Origin: Streptomyces sp. NBC_00448
GTDB lineage: Bacteria; Actinomycetota; Actinomycetes; Streptomycetales; Streptomycetaceae
Reading direction: 5' to 3'
Assembly: GCF_036014115.1 (NCBI RefSeq)
Contig: NZ_CP107913.1
Coordinates: 8,425,501-8,489,500 of the forward strand
DNA length: 64,000 nt
Below are positions 57,601 through 64,000 of the stretch, one piece after another (within the stretch, counting starts at the first letter, position 1; each line of letters opens with the position of its first letter). Both the position numbers and the translations under genes were made by a program. The notes beneath the pieces are model-generated. The model did not search any database. It had not been told where the DNA came from and worked only from the letters and a program-made list of their open reading frames with translations.

Positions 57601-59511
57601 ATGAGCGCAGCAACGCGCCCCCGCGCGGGCAGAACCCGTATGCGGCGCACCCTCGTCGGGGTGGTGACGGCGGCCGCGGCGGCCGTCGCCCCCATGCTCG
57701 CGATGCCGGCCACCGCGCACGCGGCCGGTGAGAGCGTCCAGGTGTACCTCACCACCACCAACGACTCCGGTGGCCGCAACGTCACGAAGGGCCTGGAGCA
57801 GCAGGCCCCGCTGACCTTCGCTGCCGGGACCGGCGGCTCCGGCCAGCAGGTCGCGGTGGACGAGGGCACGCAGTACCAGCAGTTCACCGGCGGTGGCGCG
57901 TCGTTCACCGACACCGCCGCCTATCTGCTCAACTCCAGCGGCGCCCTGTCGGCCTCGACCCGCGACTCGGTGATGCAGAAGCTCTTCGACCCGGTCAACG
58001 GGATCGGCCTGGACTTCCTGCGCAACCCGATGGGCGCCTCCGACCTGGCCCGCAACAACTACACGTACGACGACATGCCGGCCGGCCAGACCGACCCGAC
58101 GCTCGCCCACTTCTCCATCGCCCACGACCAGACGGACGTCCTGCCGCTGACCAAGCAGGCCGAGCAGATCAACCCGGACGTCACGGTGATGGCCACCCCG
58201 TGGACCCCGCCGCCGTGGATGAAGGACAACGGCAGCTACGTGCAGGGCTGGCTCCAGTCGCAGTACTACGCGGCCTACGCGCAGTACTTCGTGAAGTACA
58301 TCCAGGCATACCAGGCCGCGGGCGTGCCGATCGACTACGTGTCGGTGCAGAACGAGCCGACGGTCGGCGGCGACTACCCGGGCGCGAACTGGAACGGCTC
58401 CGGGCTGGCGTACTTCACCAAGAACGACCTGCTGCCCGCGCTGCACACCGCCGGCCTGTCCACGAAGGTGCTCGCGCTGGACTGGAACCCCGACTCGTAC
58501 GACAGCTTCGCCGCGCCCACCGTGGACGACGAATCCATCCGCGACGACCCCAACTTCGGCGGGATCGCCTGGCACGGCTACGAGGGCAGCACCAGCGAGC
58601 AGACCACGATCCACAACCAGTACCCGAACGTGCCGGACTTCGACACCGAGCACTCCGGCGGCACCTGGATCGGCAACCAGCAGAAGGAGGACATGGAGAA
58701 CCTGATCGACTACACCCGCAACTGGGGCCAGAGCTGGGTCAAGTGGAGCCTGGCGGTCGATCAGAACATGGGCCCGCACAACGGCGGTTGCGGTACCTGC
58801 ACCGGCCTGGTCACCGTGCACAACGGCGACAGCCGCAGCGGGCAGGTCGACTACACCATCGAGTACTACACGATGGGCCAGTTGACGAAGTTCGTGCGGC
58901 CCGGCGCGCACCGGATCAGCTCCGACGACAACTCCACGATCCGCAACGTCGCGTGGAAGAACCCGGACGGCTCCAAGGCCCTGATCGCCTACAACGAGTC
59001 GACCTCCGCGCAGCCGGTCACGGTCAACTGGGGCAACGAGCACTTCACTTACACCATGCCCGCGGGCGCCTCGGCGACGTTCACCTGGTCCGGCACCCAG
59101 GGCAGCGGCGGCGGCACCAGCCCCGGCCACACCGGCGCGATCACCGGCTACGGCGGCAAGTGCGCCGACGTGGCCGGCGGCAGCTCCGCCAACGGCACCG
59201 CGGTGCAGCTCTACGACTGCAACGGCTCCGCCGCCCAGCAGTGGACCGCCTCGGGCGACACCCTGCAGGCGCTGGGCAAGTGCCTGGACGTCACCTCGGC
59301 CGGCACCGCCGACGGCAGCCAGACGCAGTTGTACGACTGCAACGGCACCGCGGCCCAGCAGTGGACCAGAGGCCCGGACAACGAGCTGGTGAACGCCGGC
59401 TCGGGCAAGTGCCTGGACGCCACCGGGCCGAGTTCGGACAACGGCACCCGATTGCAGATCTGGACCTGCACCGGTGCCGCCAATCAGCAGTGGACGGCGC
59501 CCGCCGCCTGA
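57601..59511 (+). CDS. Secreted GH30 glycosidase with CBM13 (ricin-type) module
   Basis: 636 residues; ATG 57601 preceded by AAAGG. Signal peptide 1-41 ending AHA. GH30 (beta/alpha)8 domain with MATPWTPPPWMKDNG, acid/base Glu252 in VSVQNEPTVGG, nucleophile Glu350 in DFDTEHSGG, IAWHGYEG. A beta-sandwich follows to about 505, then a Gly/Ser linker and a three-repeat CBM13: each repeat has GKCxDV, VQLYDCNG and QQW. Probably a beta-1,6-glucanase or glucosylceramidase-like enzyme. Acts outside the cell. Confidence 0.92.
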   Translation: MSAATRPRAGRTRMRRTLVGVVTAAAAAVAPMLAMPATAHAAGESVQVYLTTTNDSGGRNVTKGLEQQAPLTFAAGTGGSGQQVAVDEGTQYQQFTGGGASFTDTAAYLLNSSGALSASTRDSVMQKLFDPVNGIGLDFLRNPMGASDLARNNYTYDDMPAGQTDPTLAHFSIAHDQTDVLPLTKQAEQINPDVTVMATPWTPPPWMKDNGSYVQGWLQSQYYAAYAQYFVKYIQAYQAAGVPIDYVSVQNEPTVGGDYPGANWNGSGLAYFTKNDLLPALHTAGLSTKVLALDWNPDSYDSFAAPTVDDESIRDDPNFGGIAWHGYEGSTSEQTTIHNQYPNVPDFDTEHSGGTWIGNQQKEDMENLIDYTRNWGQSWVKWSLAVDQNMGPHNGGCGTCTGLVTVHNGDSRSGQVDYTIEYYTMGQLTKFVRPGAHRISSDDNSTIRNVAWKNPDGSKALIAYNESTSAQPVTVNWGNEHFTYTMPAGASATFTWSGTQGSGGGTSPGHTGAITGYGGKCADVAGGSSANGTAVQLYDCNGSAAQQWTASGDTLQALGKCLDVTSAGTADGSQTQLYDCNGTAAQQWTRGPDNELVNAGSGKCLDATGPSSDNGTRLQIWTCTGAANQQWTAPAA

Positions 59512-59528
59512 TCCGCTGCCCGGAACGG

Positions 59529-59607
59529 CCGGGTGGTGGACCTCTCACCACCGCCCGGTCGCGCTGAGGGAAGAGCCGCCGGTCCGCGCGTCCCGCGGAC
59601 CGGCGGC
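59529..59607. terminator. Double hairpin terminator after GH30
   Basis: First hairpin: CCGGGTGGTGG (59529-59539) with CCACCGCCCGG (59548-59558), one mismatch. Second: perfect 14-base arms GCCGCCGGTCCGCG (59575-59588) and CGCGGACCGGCGGC (59594-59607) around CGTCC. Confidence 0.88.
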
Positions 59608-59806
59608 CGGCGCGCGCCCGTGTCCGTATCCGCACCCCGTGTCCGGGCCGTTCGGGGGCGGCGTAGTCGTCCATTGCGGGGCAGCGAAGTCGTCCCGTCG
59701 ACTGATGTTCCCCGGTGCGTTGACCCAAGTGGCCCTGCGCGGGTAGGAGAGCGGGTCCGTTACGTCCTAGCCTGGACGGGCCGTCCCCACGCGCCGAGGA
59801 GCCGCC

Positions 59807-60784
59807 GTGTCCGTCGCACGCACCGATGGAGCCTTGTGGCAGCGCGCTTCCGTGCGTTCGACGGCGATGGTGCTGCCGCTCGCCGCCGTCGCCGTGCTGC
59901 TGGCCAGCAAGTGGACGCTCATCAACTCCGGGGCGGGGCAGCTCGGTTCCGCCGACGGCGAGTGGCTCGCGGTGGCCTGCCTGGCCGCGGTCATGACCTG
60001 GGTCTTCTCCGCCGTCGCGCTCCAGGGCGCGGTGCTTCGTCCGGTCCCGCCCGGGCGGTTGCTGGCCGCGCAGTTCGCCGCCTCGGCCGCCAACCACGTG
60101 CTGCCGGCCGGCGTCGGCGGCAACGCGGTGAACCTGCGGTTCCTGGTCCGGCGCGGGATGACCCCCACCGCCGCGCTGGCCGCCCTCGCGGTGCGCGCGG
60201 CGGCGGCCGTGGCCGGGCGGATCGTGCTGCTGCTGGTGGCGCTGCTGGTCTTCCCCGACGCGCTGCACATCCGGCGGGTGGTCTCCGGGCGGCCCGCGCT
60301 GCCGGACCACCCGCTGCTGCTCGCGGTCGGCGGCGGCGCCGCGCTGGCCGGGATCGTGCTGCTGCTGCGGTACGCCCGCAGGCTCGGCGCGCGGCTGCGC
60401 GGCTTCGTCGCCTCGGTCGCGCACGACGTGCGGGCGGTGCACCGCGACCGGTCCAGGGTGGCGGCCCTGTGGGGCGGTTCGCTCGCCTTTCCGATGATGC
60501 ACGGCGCGGTGGTGGCCGCCGTGATCCGCGCGGTGCACGCGCCGGTGCCGGTCAGCGGGGTGATGGTGGCGTACCTGTGCGCGAGCACCGCTGCCGGCTG
60601 GCTGCCGACGCCGGCCGGGATCGGTTCGCTGGACGCGGCTCTCGCGCTGGCGCTGGTCACCGCGGGCGCCTCCGCGGTCGCCGCGACCTCGGCCGTGCTG
60701 GGATACCGCCTGCTCACCACGTGGCTGCCGCTCATTCCCGGCGCCGCCGTGCTCGCGGTGCTGGTACGCCGCGGGGAACTTTAA
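59807..60784 (+). CDS. Lysylphosphatidylglycerol synthase TM/flippase-like membrane protein (UPF0104 type)
   Basis: 325 residues from GTG 59807 behind GAGGAG. Eight or so membrane segments; motifs LAAQFAASAANHVLPAGVGGNAVNLRFLV in parts, LAVRAAAAVAGRIVLLLVALLVF, STAAGWLPTPAGIGSLDAALALALV and VLGYRLLTTWLPLIPG match the LPG synthase TM family. It has only the membrane module, so it may move or bind polyprenol or lipid-linked sugars. It sits alone between two polysaccharidase units. Confidence 0.88.
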   Translation: MSVARTDGALWQRASVRSTAMVLPLAAVAVLLASKWTLINSGAGQLGSADGEWLAVACLAAVMTWVFSAVALQGAVLRPVPPGRLLAAQFAASAANHVLPAGVGGNAVNLRFLVRRGMTPTAALAALAVRAAAAVAGRIVLLLVALLVFPDALHIRRVVSGRPALPDHPLLLAVGGGAALAGIVLLLRYARRLGARLRGFVASVAHDVRAVHRDRSRVAALWGGSLAFPMMHGAVVAAVIRAVHAPVPVSGVMVAYLCASTAAGWLPTPAGIGSLDAALALALVTAGASAVAATSAVLGYRLLTTWLPLIPGAAVLAVLVRRGEL

Positions 60785-60807
60785 GGTACGGACCTTTGCC
60801 GTTTCTC

Positions 60808-60836
60808 TTGACGACTCACAGGTTCGCCATTTAAAT
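60808..60836 (+). promoter_or_regulatory. GH16-GH18 operon promoter
   Basis: TTGACG (60808-60813), 17-base spacer, TTAAAT (60831-60836) followed by CACGTC. Same elements as the GH30 promoter. Start near 60843; leader of about 210 bases before the GH16 ATG. Confidence 0.75.
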
Positions 60837-61056
60837 CACGTCCTGAACTAAGACGTGGCGTAAGTCTTGCCGGGGTCGCGGTGGCCCCGTTCTCCCCGAG
60901 CGTTCCCCCATGTTCCCCCCACAGCGTTTCGCCCAGCACGCGGGTCTGTCCCTCGCCTCGCGCCCGGTCCCGTTCCCGGCCGACCGCGTGTCAGGGGCAT
61001 GACCGAATCTGCCCGCTCGATCGCTGCCCCGCCCCCCACCGACCGAGGAGTCCGGC

Positions 61057-62334
61057 ATGTCGGCACCACCCCGCACCCGGCGTATCCGTCCCTTCGCGCT
61101 GCTCGCCGTGGCCGCGCTGCTGCTGTTCGGCTGGCTCCAGCAGGCCGCCGCCGCGACGAGCGCGAGCGGTTCGGCGGCGCCCGCGGCGGCGTCCCCCGCC
61201 GCGGCCACCTTCACCGACGACTTCAACGGCCCGGCCGGAAGCGCCGTCGACAGCTCCAAGTGGGGCTACGAGACCGGCGACAACGTCGACAACCACGAGC
61301 GCGAGTACTACACCAGCGGCACCCAGAACGCGGCGCTCGACGGGCAGGGCGACCTGGTGATCACCGCCCGCAAGGAGAACCCGGCCAACTACCAGTGCTG
61401 GTACGGCACCTGCCAGTACACCTCGGCGCGGCTGTCCACCCCGCAGAAGTTCACCCAGGCGTACGGCCACTTCGAGACCCGGATGAAGCTGCCCCGCGGA
61501 CAGGGCATGTGGCCCGCGTTCTGGCTGCTCGGCGACGACATCGGGTCGGTCGGCTGGCCGAACAGCGGTGAGATCGACATCATGGAGAACGTCGGCTTCG
61601 AGCCCGGCTCCGTGCACGGCACCATCCACGGCCCCGGCTACTCCGGCTCCAACGGCATCGGCGCCGGCTACACCCTGCCCGGCGGCCAGAGCTTCTCCGA
61701 CGCCTTCCACACCTTCGCCGTCGACTGGGCGCCGAACTCGATCTCCTGGTCGGTGGACGGCCAGGTCTACGAGACCCGCACCCCCGCCGACCTCGGCGGC
61801 AACCGCTGGGTCTTCGACCACCCGTTCTACATCATCCTCAACCTCGCGGTCGGCGGGTACTGGCCCGGCGACCCCGACGGCAGCACCTCCTTCCCGCAGC
61901 AACTCGTCGTGGACTACGTCCACGTCACCACCAGCGGCTCCTCCGGCGGCGGCACCGGCGGCACCATCACCGGCATCGGCGGCAAGTGCGTCGACGTGAC
62001 CGGCGCGAACAACGCCAACGGCACGCCCGTCGAGCTCTACGACTGCAACGGCACCGGCGCCCAGCAGTGGACCTCCACCGGCGGCACCCTCCAGGCGCTC
62101 GGCAAGTGCCTGGACGTGACCGCGGCCGGCACCGCCGACGGCACACCCGTGCAGCTCTACGACTGCAACGGCTCCGCGGCCCAGCAATGGGTGGTCAACA
62201 GCGCCCACGACATCGTCAACCCGGCGGCGAACAAGTGCCTGGACGCCACCGGGAACAGCTCCGCCAACGGCACCAGGCTGCAGATCTGGACCTGCACCGG
62301 CGCCGCCAACCAGAAGTGGACGTACACGGGCTGA
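61057..62334 (+). CDS. Secreted GH16 beta-glucanase with C-terminal CBM13
   Basis: 425 residues. N-terminal signal peptide RRIRPFALLAVAALLLFG ending at an Ala run near 33. GH16 domain: catalytic GEIDIMENVG (171-180; Glu172, Asp174, Glu177), FTDDFNGPAG, ARLSTPQKFTQAYGHFETRM in parts, WPAFWLLGDD, NLAVGGYWPG. Typical of endo-1,3-beta-glucanase/laminarinase. A Gly linker leads to a three-repeat CBM13 (310-425) with GKCVDV, ELYDCNG and QQW. Its TGA overlaps the next ATG by one base. Confidence 0.95.
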   Translation: MSAPPRTRRIRPFALLAVAALLLFGWLQQAAAATSASGSAAPAAASPAAATFTDDFNGPAGSAVDSSKWGYETGDNVDNHEREYYTSGTQNAALDGQGDLVITARKENPANYQCWYGTCQYTSARLSTPQKFTQAYGHFETRMKLPRGQGMWPAFWLLGDDIGSVGWPNSGEIDIMENVGFEPGSVHGTIHGPGYSGSNGIGAGYTLPGGQSFSDAFHTFAVDWAPNSISWSVDGQVYETRTPADLGGNRWVFDHPFYIILNLAVGGYWPGDPDGSTSFPQQLVVDYVHVTTSGSSGGGTGGTITGIGGKCVDVTGANNANGTPVELYDCNGTGAQQWTSTGGTLQALGKCLDVTAAGTADGTPVQLYDCNGSAAQQWVVNSAHDIVNPAANKCLDATGNSSANGTRLQIWTCTGAANQKWTYTG

Positions 62335-63701
62335 TGCGGAAGACCACCGGAATCCTCGCCGGCGCGGCGCTCGCCGCCGGCGTGCTGAGCACCCTCGGCC
62401 CGGCCCAGAGCGCGTTCGCGGCCACCGGCGCCATCACCGGCTACGGCGGCAAGTGCGTGGACGTCGCCTCGGCGAGTTCGGCCAACGGCACCGCGGTGCA
62501 GCTCTACGACTGCAACGGCACCACCGCGCAGAGTTGGACCGTCGGCTCCGACAACTCCCTCCAGGCGCTGGGCAAGTGTATGGACGTCACCGCCGCGGGC
62601 ACCGCCGACGGCACGCCGGTGCAGCTCTACGACTGCAACGGCTCCGCCGCCCAGCAGTGGACCGCGAGCAACGGCGCACTCGTCAACACCGGCTCCGGCA
62701 AGTGCCTGGACGCCACCGGCCCGAGCTCCGCCAACGGCACCCGGCTGCAGATCTGGACCTGCGCCGGGTCCGCCAACCAGCAGTGGACGCTGCCCACCGG
62801 CGGCGGCACCACCCCACCGCCCGCGAGCGTCCAGGCGGTCGCCCCCTACCTGTACAACGGCTGGGGCAACCCGCCCGACCCGACCACGATCATGAACGCC
62901 ACCGGCGTGAAGTGGTTCACCCTCGCCTTCGTGCTCAGCAACGGCACCTGCAACCCCCAGTGGGACGGCAGCCGTTCACTCACCGGCGGGGTCGACCAGA
63001 GCACCATCGACAAGGTGCGCGCGGCCGGCGGCGACGTGGTCCCGTCCTTCGGCGGCTACAGCGGCAACAAGCTGGAGCAGTCCTGCACCAGCGCGAGCGC
63101 GCTCGCCGGGGCCTACCAGAAGGTGATCAGCGCCTACGGCCTGAAGGCGATCGACATCGACATCGAGGCCGACGCCTACAGCAACGGCACCGTCCAGCAG
63201 CGGGTGGTCGACGCGCTCAAGACCGTCAAGGCGGACAACCCGGGGCTGACCGTCTACGTCACCATCGGCACCGGCCAGTCGGGCCCCGACACCGGACTGA
63301 TCGACAAGGCCGCCGCCTCCGGCCTGACCGTCGACGCGTGGACCATCATGCCGTTCGACTTCGGCGGCGCCGGACAGAACATGGGCACCCTCACCGAACA
63401 GGCCGCGGACGGGCTGAAGAACGCCCTGAAGAGCGCCTACGGCTACAGCGACGACGTGGCGTACCGGCACAGCGGCATCTCGTCGATGAACGGCATCACC
63501 GACAACAACGAGACCGTCACCCTGGACGACTTCCGCACCATCCTCGGCTACGCCCAGGCCCACCACCTGGCCCGGCTGACCTTCTGGTCCGCCAACCGCG
63601 ACCGGCCGTGCCCCGGCGCGTACCCCAACGACGACACCTGCTCCGGAGTCTCCCAGCAGGCCTGGGACTTCACCCGCATCCTCGCGCAGTACGCGGGGTG
63701 A
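62334..63701 (+). CDS. Secreted CBM13-GH18 chitinase-like protein
   Basis: 455 residues, ATG 62334 coupled to the GH16 stop (TGATG). Signal peptide 1-29 ending AFA. CBM13 is N-terminal (30-152), then a Gly/Pro linker and a GH18-like domain: VAPYLYNGW, VVPSFGGYSGN, catalytic region KAIDIDIEADAY. The first Asp of DxxDxDxE is Lys271 here; Asp274, Asp276 and Glu278 are present. Then WTIMPFDFGGAG. Possibly an endo-beta-N-acetylglucosaminidase or chitinase of the ChiC/ChiD-like group; reduced or altered activity is possible. Confidence 0.9.
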   Translation: MRKTTGILAGAALAAGVLSTLGPAQSAFAATGAITGYGGKCVDVASASSANGTAVQLYDCNGTTAQSWTVGSDNSLQALGKCMDVTAAGTADGTPVQLYDCNGSAAQQWTASNGALVNTGSGKCLDATGPSSANGTRLQIWTCAGSANQQWTLPTGGGTTPPPASVQAVAPYLYNGWGNPPDPTTIMNATGVKWFTLAFVLSNGTCNPQWDGSRSLTGGVDQSTIDKVRAAGGDVVPSFGGYSGNKLEQSCTSASALAGAYQKVISAYGLKAIDIDIEADAYSNGTVQQRVVDALKTVKADNPGLTVYVTIGTGQSGPDTGLIDKAAASGLTVDAWTIMPFDFGGAGQNMGTLTEQAADGLKNALKSAYGYSDDVAYRHSGISSMNGITDNNETVTLDDFRTILGYAQAHHLARLTFWSANRDRPCPGAYPNDDTCSGVSQQAWDFTRILAQYAG

Positions 63702-63821
63702 GGCCCCGCGTACCGGGCTCCGACGGCGGACGCCCGGTACGCGGCTTCCCGCTCCCCGGCGTGCGGTCCCGGCCCGTGCGATGCGACCATGACCGCTGCC
63801 GGATAGCGGAGGGTCGTTCGG

Positions 63822-64000
63822 ATGAGCGGGACAGCGGCAGACGGAAGCGGCACGGACGCGTCCGGGGCGGATGCGCACGGAACGGGCCGCGGCGGGACGG
63901 GCCCGGGTGGCGGTGAGGGCGGGGCACCGACCGGGCGGGTACTGGTGGTGGACGACGACGCGGCGATCCGCCGCTCCCTCGGCCGCGCGCTGCGGCTGCG
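63822..64000 (+). CDS. Response regulator, N-terminus only (cut by right edge)
   Basis: ATG 63822 behind GGAGGG. The first 37 residues are Gly/Ala/Thr-rich. Then GRVLVVDDDAAIRRSLGRAL, the start of a receiver domain with the acidic Asp pair that helps bind Mg2+; the phosphoacceptor would lie beyond the edge. Output domain unknown. Confidence 0.85.
   Translation, partial: MSGTAADGSGTDASGADAHGTGRGGTGPGGGEGGAPTGRVLVVDDDAAIRRSLGRALRL

Overview
The window is very GC-rich chromosomal DNA from a Streptomyces-type actinomycete. The evidence is the strong G/C bias at third codon positions, many GTG starts, 4-base GTGA stop/start overlaps, purine-rich ribosome binding sites, an F420 biosynthesis gene at the left edge, PucR, ROK, LacI and TetR regulators, a Tat-type sugar-binding lipoprotein, and several secreted polysaccharidases with ricin-type (CBM13) or CBM2 modules. 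I see no phage, plasmid, IS, CRISPR, tRNA or rRNA. About 58 protein genes are supported, two of them cut by the window edges.

Left third (1-31 kb): FO synthase (fbiC, partial) and a DUF2252 protein. Next comes a tightly coupled five-gene cassette (7691 down to 3407): a 61-residue peptide, an unknown protein, two paralogous helical proteins of unknown function and a signal-peptide-less beta-lactamase-fold hydrolase. This is the least explained system in the window. Then follow an aldo/keto reductase, a glyoxalase-like protein, a UvrA paralog, an amidase, an anti-sigma-type ATPase, another VOC protein, an SDR, a GNAT, a TetR/quinone-reductase divergent pair, a secreted lipase opposite a PucR regulator, a three-gene sugar ABC importer without its own ATPase, an HTH-less NB-ARC ATPase, a FabH-type ketosynthase, an APH-like kinase and a membrane-anchored phosphodiester glycosidase-domain protein.

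Middle (31-46 kb): a LysR/SnoaL divergent pair, a DHA2-type MFS exporter with an extra C-terminal winged-helix-like segment, an S4 RNA-binding protein, a VOC gene and a MarR-thiolase operon separated by a dense cluster of CCCAT/ATGGG palindromes, a GH11 xylanase with CBM2 controlled by CGAAAGTTTCG-type boxes, a phosphatase-phosphopantetheinyl transferase pair, and a LacI/GH29/ROK sugar module tied together by GGGAGAGCGCTCTCCC-type operators. It ends with a YceI/MarR divergent pair.

Right third (46-64 kb): a membrane protein, a DUF6227-like protein with an internal duplication, an AraC/zinc-ribbon/ThuA coupled operon, a TetR regulator divergent from two small membrane proteins, glyA behind a ZTP (pfl) riboswitch, an enoyl-CoA hydratase-like protein, a methyltransferase, a second LacI regulator, then a polysaccharide-degradation island: GH30-CBM13, a flippase-like membrane protein, and a GH16-CBM13/CBM13-GH18 operon. 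The GH30 and GH16 promoters share the same -35 and an identical 12-base -10 region, so these secreted enzymes are probably induced together. A response-regulator gene begins at the right edge.

Strong hairpin terminators separate most convergent gene pairs. All functional calls rest on reading motifs in the translated sequence and on recalled family knowledge; no database search was possible.
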